Positions 14,263 to 26,767 are shown, counted from the first letter of the stretch. The stretch: 64,000 bases of DNA from Leuctra nigra (GCA_934045905.1 OW203763.1:21689108-21753107), one strand, 5' to 3'. Program-made: numbers and translations. The notes: generated from the sequence alone by a model not told the origin.

Positions 14263-14470
14263 AAACAAATTTTAACAATTATATTATTAAGACACAGTGG
14301 GAAGAGATTTTAAAATATATTGAAGGTAGGTATCCAAAATTACAGAAAAAAATGCTGACATTTCCAACATACCCACGATGAAAATTGAGGTTAATAATTT
14401 ATTCTTCGCAAATTAAATTCATAATTGGAAACAATATGTCTCACGAAAAGTTCAATTTTATTATAATTTC

Positions 14471-14549
14471 AATTTTACAAATGGTGGCAGAAGTGGGACA
14501 TTTAAAAATATTCATTAATAATCCTGCTTCTGCCACCATTTGTAAAATT
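14471..14549. repeat. Foldback with 28-base arms carrying the tRNA-Leu-like motif
   Basis: Arms at 14471-14498 and 14522-14549 are inverted copies with 26 of 28 bases matching, separated by 23 bases. Each arm contains ACAAATGGTGGCAGAAG or its near match. Its complement ends in CCACCA like the 3' end of a mature tRNA-Leu. The same motif occurs singly at five other places in the window, but only here as a head-to-head pair. Confidence 0.85.
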
Positions 14550-16258
14550 CAAAATATTATCAATCTCAACTATTCGTGTCACATTTAGAGGGGGACACAG
14601 TTGTTATGAATTACAGATTTCTTTTGAGCTATTCGTATAATTTGAGTTCAAGTTATGTAGAATTGAACAAATCCGCCCGTGCGGCAAGTCTATAGACACT
14701 CTGGGAGTTTCAATCCCTCTAAATCCGACTAAACAGATTGAAATGAATAAATCCATATTTACTATCACCATCCATATACCGTAAACGTGAAATGACCCAC
14801 CATTATGCGAGTCATTAACACCAATAAATATCACCAATTCCACCGAAAACGCATTCCACATAAACGCCGTAAAACCCGATCGCCACAATCAATTGAAAAT
14901 GATAATACAACATACCAAAGCTATGCAATCGAAATCGTGGCTTGTTTTGATCCATTTGCATCAGTGTATACACAAAGATGTGATAAACCGCGTTACCTCC
15001 AAAAACGATAAACTATTTCGAGGAGCAAGTTTTGCATTGAATTTAGTGAGACCGTATTGTCCATTATACAATATACCTTATACATGGTTTGTTTAATAAA
15101 ATAGAACGTTATTGTCTCACTAACCCCTGAAGTTGCTTGCTTATCTATTGTTTCAACTTGGTTACATGTTATACTCTTGACGAGTGTCCAAAGTGTCATG
15201 CACTTTACCATGAAGGTACTGAAGTAGTATATAGAGCAAGGGCCCCATGGGGGGTTGGCAGGCTAACAACCTTCAGGTAATTACTTTTACAGACAATACA
15301 ATCAATTAATTAGGAGCTGACAAGCTTCCGCTTACAGAAAAGGAGGTTCTCTGAAAAGGAACGTTGTTCCTGTCAGCGTCTTGGATGCTGTGGCAACCGA
15401 GTGGCGATCGTTATGGCGGAGTAGATGGAGTTAACACCTTGTTAAACTTTACAGCATGATAGCACCTAGACGGTTAGGGAAACTGTAGAGTGATTAATAA
15501 GAATTAATTTCATATACAAATTAGGGACGTATAGTAAATTTGTCTATTTTTATTTCATTAAGAACTTTGTGTATATTATATTAGATCCAAAGTGTGAAGT
15601 AGCGTTTCAAAAATTATTAATTACAATTTTGATACTGGCTTAAAAAACTTGCTAAAAACGGAAATTTAATAAAATGTCACGTTTATTTTTTTTACGTACC
15701 TACATTTTTTATTGCTTGCAAAAAAACATGAAAACATAGCCTTCTGCTGTAACAGAACTCACACACGACTTTGATTTTATCATTATTTCACCACATCCAT
15801 GAAAAAAAAAGAAAATTAATTCCATTGTCATCTTTCTTGCTTTAAAACCACGTGCCTTGAGGATTCATGTAATAACGCTATCTATCTTTCGATAAAACTT
15901 GAGTTCAGTGCGAAAACCCCTCGCCTCTGTTGAAGCGTCTTCATACTTAGAGACGTCGTCCCTATTTCACCCCTTTCGCATTATTCCACAAGTTCCATCA
16001 GTGTAACTGTAAGGGATGTGAAAGATATACCTCAATAGGTTGAGCTTATTGGTTCTTATTCCCTTTAGCCGGACGCTATTTGTTTCAAGTCAACAATCTA
16101 ACAATCTGTTGTTCAACCAAGTCGCTCGGATCTTTGCTAGGAGCGGAGAAGGGTTGTGGGGTTGAGCGGTGGCTCCTGCTAGGCTCTCTTGTGTTTACAA
16201 AGTCCTTGTTGAAATGTACTCCTTGCGTAAATCTGATCGACTAAAAATTATTTACTTT
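14550..16258. other. No gene recognised
   Basis: AT-rich DNA. Overlapping short ORFs on both strands at 14604-15211 have no recognisable product. A somewhat GC-richer patch at about 15350-15425 contains the palindrome GGAACGTTGTTCC but no open exon. Confidence 0.5.
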
Positions 16259-16655
16259 GAAGCGTTTAAGAGTCTACGATACTTGATGAAATCCATGTTT
16301 CATGAAGCACAAAAAGGCGGCCCCTACTTTTTTCTAAACGGCTTTACCGATTGTCTTCAAAATTTCACAGATTATAGATAAATAATAAATCTGTGCCTCT
16401 AGTGCGCCAAAAGTGTTATTTTTTGTTTAGTATTTTCAGGGCAGAGGTGCCAAAAGGACCCGTATAATGCTCATATTGGCACCTCCTCAACACGAGTAAA
16501 AACATTTTTTTTAAATTTTTTTGGAGCACTAGAGGCACAGATTTACTCTTTATCTCTGTGCTGTAAAAATTTGGAGACAATCGGTCAAGCCATGAAGAAA
16601 AAAGTAGGGGCCGCCTTTTTATGCTTTTGTGGGTTTCATCAGGCTCTCAAGGTTT
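16259..16655. mobile_element. Long imperfect palindrome, foldback or MITE-like element
   Basis: One palindrome of about 400 bases centred near 16465. The best-conserved arm segments are 16308-16408 and 16523-16622: both contain AAAAAGGCGGCCCCTACTTT and CTGTGCCTCTAGTGC in opposite orientation, with point differences and small indels between the arms. The middle (16444-16485) is a further inverted repeat, GAGGTGCCAA against TTGGCACCTC, so the whole unit could fold into one long hairpin. Weaker matching extends outward to TTTAAGAGTCT on the left and AGGCTCTCAAGG on the right. There is no transposase frame inside. The 16169-16381 ORF merely runs into the left arm. A non-autonomous foldback DNA transposon is the likely identity (inference). 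Confidence 0.8.
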
Positions 16656-17134
16656 CATTATTTGAATTATTCTGAGTTTCTAATGCAGATGGGTATGTAA
16701 CCCGCATCACACGATGGAATTTCGTAAATATCACGTACTATACTAAATATCAACAATTTCGACTGCGAGAAATGAGACGTGACGGACGTGCTAATTGCTC
16801 CCAGATGTTTTCACTATTCACTGACTTGGATCTTGATTGTCATGCATCATTCAATGCTCAATTGATTCAAATCAATGCTTAGATGCACATTAATTTTTAA
16901 TTATTAATACATTATAATTAACGAATTAATTGATTATTTAATTAGTATTGTAAGGCTTTGGAGTAATATATTTTTTATGTACACACTCAAAACCTTGCTT
17001 ATCTATTCACTGTTTTGTTTAAAGCGCAAGTAAAAGACTTTTCATGCCCAGACGCGGCATTTTGCACGCCGTCGAGACGCCGAGCAGATATGTAACGCAG
17101 TTATTTAGTCTAAGTAGGTACCATTGAGTCTTAT
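16656..17134. other. No gene recognised
   Basis: AT-rich DNA with a short GC-richer segment at 17045-17090 just before the MITE. No open exon is seen. Confidence 0.5.
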
Positions 17135-17260
17135 GGGAGCGAACACACGGGCCGAGCAAAAGATGCGCGCGTCTTTTGATCGTCCCGTGCGCGTGTAAAA
17201 CTCCACAGGGCGAAAAACCGCACGACAGAGCAAGAAAAATCGCCCCGTGTGATTGCAGCC
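17135..17260. mobile_element. Short MITE-like element with terminal inverted repeats
   Basis: Left end GGGAGCGAACACACGGG and the complement of the right end, GGCTGCAATCACACGGG, agree at 13 of 17 positions, giving imperfect terminal inverted repeats around a 126-base GC-rich body. TTA lies next to both ends, which would fit a three-base TTA target duplication as made by PIF/Harbinger-type transposases, although the register is off by one base on the left. The body includes an AAAAGATGCGCGCGTCTTTT palindrome. No coding capacity. The family assignment is an inference. Confidence 0.55.
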
Positions 17261-19044
17261 TTACGCTGCAAAATCAAAATGATTTTTCATCATGTCACCT
17301 TTTTGACCAGGGGTCGACAGGTGATGCATAAAAAGTACATACATCAAAACATTTTTAGTAAGGTTCGGCACGAGTTGAAATCGACGATTTGTTACAGATA
17401 AAGAAATTAATTTATTTTCAACTCAAGAGACCAGAGTCATCGGAATTCTATTTCTCTCGAGTAGCAAGAATGAACCCAATTTAGACAAATTGTGTAATGT
17501 GTTTATGCAGATTTGGATTTTATTTTACAACACTGCGTAAGAGTTAGTGAGATTCAGTGTTCCAGAGTGGTCAGGTCGTCCAGCAGAAATGTAAATTCGC
17601 AGTCTTTATTGTGTTTACTCTGGTACAGTGACGATTGTTTTGTGAATGTTTTGTGTCCTTGAGGTATTATAAGGATGGGCGGTAATAAGGGGAAACGTAA
17701 AGGTAAGAAGAAGAGGCATGTCCATGGCAACCTCATTGTTGGATGGTAAAATGTCATCACGCGATAGGAATACCGTTTTCCCGCCAAAATGTCCACTGAA
17801 TAAAATTTCACACCTACTTATGTATGAAAACTTGCATTTTTGAGTGCAAAAAGTTTGTTTCGTCAACATAGATGTTGAATTATTTTAAAATCTAATTTTT
17901 AATAAATTCAGTGAAAAACTTCGAATTACATGAGCCATCAATTATTAAAAGTGCTTATTAGTAATTAATTATATCGACAGCTTATAAAAATTATGTTCGC
18001 GTTTAGCCGTTTACACAGTAAATTTAGTGAACACTTGTTTCTGGATAAAAGCTGTAGGTACGTAAAGCCCATGGCCTCCTTTCTTATCCAGTTTTTATCC
18101 ATAACATTACTTCCGAATCCGTTGTTTGGTTGATCTTAGAAATTACTGCTAAAACAATCAGCAACAATCAAACAATATTGCGAGCACATGCGAGCAATAA
18201 ATTACATTGTTTTCATTTTGTTGGTCAACTTACCTATCTTTGATTGGAACGCAAAGTCTCTCATATATCATACAAGGCAACACAATTATACTTTAAATTC
18301 GTAATTAAAGATAATTTGATATCAATAAATTTGATAATCGCAAATAATAAAAACTATATATTTGTAAGCAGCATTGAAAAAAAATCACCTAGCATATTAA
18401 AATAGTCGAATTAAAATATGTATTACACTCGATGAATTAATCAATAATGCATTATTTTTGTATTTTCCTCCTTATGGACCATATTCTCGGAAGTTTAAAA
18501 GGCAACAGTCATTCACGACTCACAAGTGGTGTTGTTTACAGAACTGGAGGCGATTTATGACATTGTTTAGATTTCATGTCTAGCTCGACCAAGCTCGACT
18601 GTTTGTTTGTATACGTGACATGAGAATATTACTATTTTATATATGTTATACACGGCAAAAGCCATTATGATCGTTTCTAAATTTTCTGCGAGTCCTGTCG
18701 ACTCTTAACACGCTTTTGATATCATGGGATCAGAATTTCGGTATTTTTATTGAAATATCTTACTACTAATTTTGATTTTATATCTATATAAAATGTTGGG
18801 GAATTGCAATTTTAGAACAGTTTTTTCTTGAGTTAAAATGATATTGTTCATTGCAAGAAATAGGCAAAAATGTCTTGTTTTCAACAATTGTAGAACTTGA
18901 CTCGATAGAAGAAATCACGATGAATGACAAGCATGATATTAATCGTAGGCTCAAGCCTAAGAAAACTGTTTTTAATAGCCACTATCGACAAATTGAATCT
19001 TTGGAAATAATACTTTGAGCAATCAAATGACAAAGCTACTTTGT
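17261..19044. other. No gene recognised
   Basis: AT-rich DNA. Two overlapping minus-strand ORFs at 17554-17869 show no recognisable domain. No repeats that I can name. Confidence 0.55.
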
Positions 19045-19535
19045 AATTTGATGTATATATATATCTTTATTGCCTTTTCTCCACTATAACAGCAGGTAAA
19101 AAATGTGCAAATGATTTTAAGGCAACAACAATATTACGTTGGCCGCCACACTCAACGCATTTACTAAAACTAAACATTGTATACAGTAACTAATTTAACA
19201 TTTATTCATCATATTCCTCTTCATTTACTTCTTCTTCTTCTTCTTCCCTTTTTTCCAGCAATGCACTCCATTTTTCATCATCTTCCCACCAACGCTCCTT
19301 CTCCACAATCTCATAATTTTCCACACCTCTTGCCTTCAAATCACCACGTATCTGTTCCTCCCATCTGTCTCTTGGCCGACCTACACGTCTCTTCTTGATC
19401 TGCCTTGTCTTTTCAAATGCTATACACGGAATACTTTTTACATCCATTCTCCTCATCCTACCATACCATTTCAATCGTTCTCTTCCTATTTTGAAGATCA
19501 AACTTTCAAAATCCAACTCATCAACTCATCAAAAA
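19045..19535 (-). mobile_element. Non-LTR retrotransposon (LINE) 3' fragment, 5'-truncated
   Basis: The minus strand encodes 104 residues (19202-19516) that read as the C-terminal tail after the reverse transcriptase domain of insect LINEs. The hallmarks are RLKWYGRMRRMD, then RRVGRPRDRWEEQIRGDL, then RWWEDDEKWSALL, the same order as the RLxWxGHVxRM...RxxGRPxxRW...W segment of that class. The frame ends in a run of E residues from a GAA repeat and a stop at 19202. About 150 bases of 3' UTR follow, ending in GGCAATAAAG and a short TA-repeat tail near 19054-19064. Everything upstream of this tail, including the catalytic part, is missing, so the copy is dead. The clade cannot be fixed from this piece. 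Confidence 0.8.
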
Positions 19536-22500
19536 AAAAATTGATGTATTTAAATAAAATATAATTACATAGCAGAATGATCCCTGCTCACAATGTTTAA
19601 TATTTCTTCGACAGAAGACGATAGATTTGTAACGTGTCAACATGACTTTTTAAAAAAATCTGAAAGTCTACATTTTAATCGAGCTCCATTAAATTGAGTG
19701 AGTTTTGTCCACCGAGTCTATGATACGGATCGATGTAACGTCACAATAATATGCGTTTCCATAACAATTCCAATCTAGCGTCAGTAGCAGACACTGCAGA
19801 TTAGTGTTACATTTGGTGTTTTGCACTCGTCATAAGTGTTCTCGAGCGAACCGAGCGCAACATGTTACCAAACTGCGGTGCATCCATGTTTCATGTCCCA
19901 TGTTCAACGCTAGAATAACTACATCCATGGGCCAGACTAACCCATCGGGTCGAGGGGATAGGGGGTCAAATAAAAACATTGCCTAATTCAACTCATTGGA
20001 TTTTGGATAGTTTGTTTGTAGAGTAGTCACAGCATGAAATATGGAACTGTGTTGGAAATTTTGAATCACATTGAAAATTAACATTTAGATTTAACATCAT
20101 GTTATTTAGAAGCGAATATTTTGGGTGTATTTGAGACTTCCTGTATCAGACTTGCAGAGTAAAGATGCATAAAATTGTAATATGTGTCATCGAATTCTTA
20201 GACTGATAAAAATAAAAAAGGAGGAGGACGCGTTTTCGTAAGATTACGAGAGCACCCCATAAAGATGGTTAGGATGGATGTAATAGCTATTGAGAACTAC
20301 CCTTCGAAGACAACGTTAAAAGTATTTACTGCCTTCTAGGGCCAACCCAACCCCCCACCCCCTCTCAAAAAATAGATATCTTATATTTCAATCGACTTCT
20401 ATATAGTAGAGAGAGTGTCGAAATTTATTTTTATCTGAGATACCTCCGCCCATGAGCAGCAATCAAGTCGTAATTTTACAAGGAAAACTAAACTTTAATC
20501 AATTCTTTATGCTCTCGATAAAAAATATACTCCACCCCCCCCCCCCCACCCCTTCAAACTCCCCTCCTCCCGATGCCTCTTCGAGCTTCCGTTTTGTTTA
20601 AGTCCTTGGTGTTATATATTGCGTGGTAAAATCTTTGTAAAAAAAAGAATGTAGCACCATTACTATACTTTGGGGATCTGAACAAAAAAGGTTCCGTTCA
20701 ATTCTCTCTTTTTATTTGTCTTACAAGTTACCTTACAATTTGCTCTCAAAAACCGTTAAATTCGTCAATATTTCTTTTATTGATGCACTTACATGAAATG
20801 AATCCTGAGTAATGTCATACAGTATAATTTATTAGCATTATTAAGTGTACTTTAATACGTACTTTTATCTTCCGTCCAATCATTTCCTTTTATAGATTTC
20901 AACAGTGAGTATACAATGTTGTATTACTCTGCTAATAAAACTAGGTACTTGAGATATTTTCATAGCTCTGAGTTTTTGTGTCCCCGTCAACACTGTACCT
21001 ATATCCACATCGACAAGTATTCTCAAGTAATTGCTGCATTATTTTCAGAATTTATCCATAAAGTATGTTTTACATGGGAACTCTTTTATGAATTCAATTG
21101 AACGACGAAAGATATGAAGCTTCAGTTGTCAGATATACTCTTGATGTAAGTAAGCATTTTTCTTGGAAGACAATCTCAGGACGTGTATGACTCGGAAAAG
21201 CCAATCTCAATCCTCGAACTATAAAAGATTTAGCTTTCGGAATAAACCAGAATTTGTCATAGTAGTACCGAAAAGGAAGAGAAAAATAATATTACAACCT
21301 GTAAAACTACAACAAAGTTGCGTAATAAAAATTTAACCCGTTCAACCGATAAAAGTGCAGAACGATCAATAAAATGTTTGATTTTACTGAAACAATGTAA
21401 CCGTATGACCCTATAATCCACATTGAATATTAGTATCCAGCTTTTACTATCTAGCATTTTAAAAACTTTATAGCTTTGTCTTTAGGTCAAACAAGAAGAT
21501 TGTCTCTGGAAAAAGTCTTTAGTACTCATACGTGACAATTCGAAATGCAACACAATTTTTGCACAACAAGCAACAATTTCAGGAAACCATCCGGAATCTG
21601 TAAATATCATAACACTCTCCCAAAAAGCGAGAATCACTAGTACATTCCCATTTTCATCTTTCAATTCGCATGTATTCAGAGATATAATCAGATATAATCT
21701 ATATTAAGCAGCATCCCCATGGCTATGGAGCTTTTCCATCTAGGAAGGATATCGCTAATAGAATCGAGTCGACCAATCAGAAATGATCCGACCACTTGGA
21801 CACTTCGAACCTTGGGCGTGGACCTGCATAATCATAACGGCTCCATTCGGAAAACAAACGAAGATTTACCTAGCCTTAAAATAACGGTATAATCAACTAA
21901 ACCATTGTATGAAACCACAAAGGTCCGATGACATATCTCAATACCTAGACGGATCCAGATGGGAGCATTATTATTCGTGTCAACAACGTACAATTGTTAC
22001 CCTTCTAGTATAATTCTGTCGAAAGATATTCTAACCTTTAGTAGTAGGATTCACGGACCAACGGATAAATTGTCAGAGACGTGTTTATATAGGAATCAAA
22101 TAGGTCAGAGCAGATCTAACCCCGTTTCACAACTATGCAAATGTCTCGTGAACTGTTTATTGACAGAAATCAAAGTGGGGGAGGATGAGATTAGTTTTAA
22201 TTAATATTTGATTTGATATTAGTAGACAAGATACTATAATATCAGATTGGTTGATATTTATATTACATGATTTAAATTTGTAAGAAGTGATTAACGTATT
22301 TATCCTAATAACCAAAAATTTTATTTATATTACATTATTATATATAAATAATGAAAATTATTGCATTCATTATGACAAAAGTCAAATTCATTGACCAACT
22401 AATGATTTGTTATCATCTACATGAATCTCACCCCAATTGTAGAGGCTGAAATATTGTTACAAGTAAATGGTAGTTCTCTAGAAACAATCTTGCAGTCTTG

Positions 22501-22713
22501 CAATATTGCAACAACAATCTTGTCAAGAGTTTTATGACTCACTTCATAAACTCACTTCAAACAATAAAAATATAGTTTACGAAAGCGCAGAATATCCACA
22601 GATATTTGATAACAATTTTGAGTTTTGTGGCTTTTTAAAAGTTGAAACTGTAGAACAACTAAAACATCAAAAGCATCCGAATTAACAAAACCATTTTCAC
22701 TTTCTTTTCACAG
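19536..22713. other. No gene recognised; probably intron or intergenic DNA upstream of the exon
   Basis: AT-rich with short chance ORFs on both strands and a 13-base C tract (20535-20547). The last 20 bases form the splice acceptor of the exon at 22714. Confidence 0.55.
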
Positions 22714-23085
22714 TCGATCTCGATGGCAACGCCGAAGACGTAGTACTGACATCCGTGGAAGCTAGCGTCGGCGAACGTGAGGACCTCTCTCCTCTCGGCC
22801 ACGACAGTAACCACAATCACCCTCTCGTCGAGCCACTCTCGCCCTCTCACATGAAGGACATCGTCGCCAAACACGTCGACACCGCATGTAACTATCCCAG
22901 CAATGGGATAGGACTGCATGGACTCTTGAGGATGCATGTGATGAAAGATGCTCTCATCCTGCCGAGATTGATGGAGGAAAGAATACCGAAGAGAGATGAT
23001 GAGGAGGAGAAGATTCAGGAGTATTTGCAGAGGAGCGATACGGCAGTCATATTCCCGGAGGCCTATGATGTTAACAATCAGAATG
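22714..23085 (+). CDS. Internal coding exon of an unrecognised protein
   Basis: A pyrimidine-rich acceptor (TTTCTTTTCACAG) precedes 372 bases open in one frame, followed by the donor G|GTGAGT. The exon begins with the last two bases of a codon and ends with the first base of the next, so both introns are in phase 1 and the exon can be skipped without a frame change. G+C is clearly higher than in the flanks. The frame gives 123 complete codons: an acidic start (DLDGNAEDVV), a His/Asn-rich turn (LGHDSNHNHPLVEPLSP), a probably helical part with HMKDIVAKHVD and LLRMHVMKDALILPRLMEER, then a charged segment KRDDEEEKIQEYLQRSDTAV and IFPEAYDVNNQN. I see no zinc finger, signal peptide or clear membrane segment and do not recognise the family. 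The alternating charged and hydrophobic pattern would suit a cytoplasmic regulatory region (inference). The frame also stays open six codons past the donor before TGA at 23103. Confidence 0.72.
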
Positions 23086-26000
23086 GTGAGTATACTAACA
23101 TTTGAAGTCTTGGACTATTAGTTGGAAATATCCCAGCTAGTACATTTGGAACTGAGGTATGATAAGATACTTTAGCTCATGGGGATGGGTATCCATGATA
23201 GATATGGAGGGTATGAGGGGTATGAAGGGTCTGGGATTCCCGATGTTCAGTTTCATCGGCGGGAAATCACTTGTTGGACGAGAGCTCTGATCTAATATCA
23301 CTGATCGTCGCGAGCGATCTTCTTTGGCTGACGGATTGTACATACGTGTTATAATATCATATCACAACCAATCTATATTTTACAAACATTTAAAATGTTT
23401 GGAAATTAAAACATGTAATTTCCAAAATATTGGACTGCACAGTTTTTGAGCAGTAATAATTCTCTCCTTGAGCGGCACTCCCTGGGCTCATGGGCCCCTG
23501 ACCTTGGAATGCCATGGCTTCAAGGTAATGCCACCTGTGAAATAAAATGCTGACAAGTTTCGACGCCTAGAATTTCACCCAGAGCTTCTTAATTTATCGC
23601 TTAATGGGATTGTCTGTTTCATGAACAATTTTCTGTCTCCAGCTTGGCACCAAATTCTTCCGTTTCAATGAACTTCATCCATTAAAAATGGAAATATATA
23701 TACCGACGTCTTACACGTTTCAAAACTTAAATATTGCGAATTAATGATTAATCACTTTGGAGATTCCTCTGTTTTTAAGTATTCTATGATTTCGCTCTTC
23801 AACTTCTTAAGGCATTGCCTATTTACACTGGAAACAACTTATCTTTCAAAATGATTTCTAACGTTGAAATGAGCCGACGGTCTTATCTCTATTTTCTTCT
23901 TCGACTCATCCATCTTTTCTACGTTATTTATCTGTTATCCGTCCATTTCCTTTCGTCCCTTCCTTCAAAACCCCTTAGTCCTAATCGCACCCCATCACAG
24001 TCCCTCCCCCCCCCCCCCCTCTCCACACTATTCTTACTCCTTCCTGTTTAAAGATTCTTCACCCAACTTTGTGACAACTTGTGGGTCACATTCGTATATA
24101 GTAAACCCATAAGGAGATATCATTGGACCGGTTTCCGGTTCCTAATGTCCACACGCCCGGTTTTCACAACAATTAAACATCAAGTTGGGAATGGTCTTGA
24201 GATATTATCTGACCGTATGGTAACTTGTCCAAGCGTCTTGATTGGCTAACGTTATCACTCATTAGAGGGGCTAATAGTAACACTGTAAGATGATGGGACC
24301 TCCTTAATGCCGCGGCTTGAGGGATATGACTAATAGATAAGGGAGAAGTGCTCTTGGTGAGACTTTGCATTCTAATCTATCACAGCATGAATCTTAAGAA
24401 AGCTTTCTCCCACTTTTTCACGTCACTGCAAACGAACAAATTGTTATTATTTCCATACTTTCTAGTACATTGCTCTTGACAATAGATATTTTTTGCACTT
24501 GCTTTTTTTCCTAGAATATTTTCCCTTGTGTTGTGTATTGCTCCGGGAAAGTCTTATAGGGTAATTTTATAGATACAGACGCCATTTTCAAGTATCACAA
24601 TTCGAGAAATTATACCTATTTACGATGTAAGAGCTTGCCAAAAGGTTCAGCTCTAGGCGAAGACGCGAAGAAATGATAGGGGTTTGCAGACTCACATATT
24701 CCGACCATATTCCCAAAGCATATACACACGCTCTTATATTAGACATTAGCCTGATAAACTACACTAGCATAAGGGAGCAATTTTACCAGTTTTGGGTGAT
24801 ATCCAACTAGACATATGCTATTATCAAGTTTGATCTACTTGGCAACTATTTGCGATATGGGGGGTAACCATTTCGTACATTGGATTACACAGCAACTAGA
24901 AAAATACTAATATATCTATTTGTTATTTGCTGTTATGCAACCGTATAATACGATACACCTAACAATGGGGGTTTACGTAACGGAGCCTTAAGAAAATGGG
25001 GGGAAAAAGTTGGCAACGTGAAACGGCGCCTAGAAAAACTCCAATGGACCAATTGCTTTTGGCGTCTATATGGATGGGAGTTTACGTAATATTTTAAGGG
25101 GTTGGATGTTAGAAGTGAGTTTTAGGGGTGGGGGGAGGTGAGGGTTAACAAATGAGAATTCTTAAGATCAGATTAAAACTTGGAGATTGGAAATTTTCTC
25201 GGGTGGTAAAAACAGATTAATGAAGTCAGTTATTTTTGTTGAGAGGCTCTTAGGGACCAGAAGGGAAGCCAACAATAGCCGTTTTGTCGCCAATGATACC
25301 AAATGGTTTTTCTTATAAATCCAGACTGGGGCCGGCCGACAGGCAAGGACGAAGAATGAGAGGAAGGAGAAGAAGTGTGCGTCATTAATACTCTTAATTG
25401 TTACGTAATCGTCAATCAAATAGACAAATGTACGTACAATTCACGTAGTAAAAATAATCTTGGAGACATAGCCGAACCCGCGACAGTCACTGGCTTTTCA
25501 TCCGCATTTTATTCCCTACTTTAATTGCGATGCAACCCATTTTTGTAGCTACGAAGGAAGAGTAATAAATTCGTTCTAAATTAAAAGTCTCAAATAAAGA
25601 AGTATTTTCTTAATAGACTCTTAGTCCATACCACGCAACTCATCGGAGTAAGCGAGCAAACATTGTTGGTTGGAGACATGCTCTAATTGCCGTTGTAGCA
25701 GCAATCGGGTGGGGCGGGCCGATTGAGCCTCTCTTGGTTCGTTTTGTTAATTGCCTACAGTCTTTAATTGGAGGGGAATCACATTGGGATTTATATAGGC
25801 TAAGGAACGAAGATATATTTGCAGACAACGAAAATAGGCAAGATGGTTTTCCTAGCAATTTGTGTTCAATGGCTGTTTCATTTAATTGTCACTTGTCGTC
25901 TTCGAGAGTCAAATGTTTAGTTCCTAATAGAAGCAATTATATCTAATGGTGTGGTCTAAATACTTTCAAAACCACTCGAGCATTCTCGTAAAAAAAGTAC

Positions 26001-26509
26001 TTTGGCTGCTTTGTTTTGAGTCCTCCACTTTTGAAAAATGCCACAATAATTAACTTTTAATCAGTAGCGTTACTTCACCACAAGCTGTATTCAGTCCTCT
26101 CCCTCCTTGCTGTCCTTATAGCCACTTAAATTGGATAAAAATCTTCGTTAAAAGAAATCATTATGCCAAAAAAAATCCCGCAATCACACAACCGAATTAA
26201 CAGAGAGAAATCATTCATGTTGAGCCCAGAAAAGTCCATGGATTTAAGCAAATTAATTCGAAAACAAATCACAGTCGTATTAACTTTGTGCGCAATTGTT
26301 TTTCCTAGTGGCTTAGAAAAATGTGGTCTTACATTGCAAGCCGTTGGTAGATCTGTAAAAATACTTTTGAATAACAAACACAAAATTGAGTTGTTTTCTT
26401 ATTTATAGCTGAAGATATTCAATATGATAAGAACCCTGATAATCTCTTCATTACATACTTAGTTAGCTCAAATTCGAATTCGAACACAGATCGGTAGGGG
26501 ATAGTTTTC
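23086..26509. other. No gene recognised; intron downstream of the exon or intergenic
   Basis: Begins with the donor GTGAGT of the exon. Afterwards AT-rich DNA with chance ORFs and a 14-base C tract (24006-24019). No further exon in a compatible phase could be recognised. Confidence 0.55.
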
Positions 26510-26767
26510 CTAAACTCTGTCAATTCTATGAAAGGCCTGCGGATATCGCCGTTCCAGTTGTCCCTGCACTGGGCTTGCGGTCTCCACTTGCCAAACAAAC
26601 CCCACGCTTCTCATAGTTTCTCGGAGACGATCTATGTTGTATTTCCTGAGGAACTTCCACCAACCAGTGTCCTGAAGATGATGAAACTTCTCTCCACACC
26701 GAAACAAGTAAACCACTTGGCAGGAACTGTAAGGACATTTTAATAGCCTAAGGAATCTACCAAACAT
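26510..26767 (-). CDS. Doubtful ORF in a GC-richer patch
   Basis: An 85-codon minus-strand frame whose translation (for example LFRCGEKFHHLQDTGWWKFL and VETASPVQGQLERRYPQAFH) looks protein-like in composition and lies in DNA clearly richer in G+C than its surroundings. However, a second minus-strand frame (26526-26738) and a plus-strand frame (26528-26743) are also open over the same bases, and no acceptor/donor pair fits well (a weak acceptor TGTCCTTACAG lies inside the frame near 26723). It may be a decayed exon, part of an unknown repeat, or chance. I do not recognise the product. Confidence 0.22.
   Translation of the reverse strand: MFGRFLRLLKCPYSSCQVVYLFRCGEKFHHLQDTGWWKFLRKYNIDRLRETMRSVGFVWQVETASPVQGQLERRYPQAFHRIDRV

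Noticed and set aside
14604..15211. Cluster of overlapping ORFs on both strands
   Set aside because: Four short frames overlap with no preferred strand, as expected by chance; no recognisable motif.
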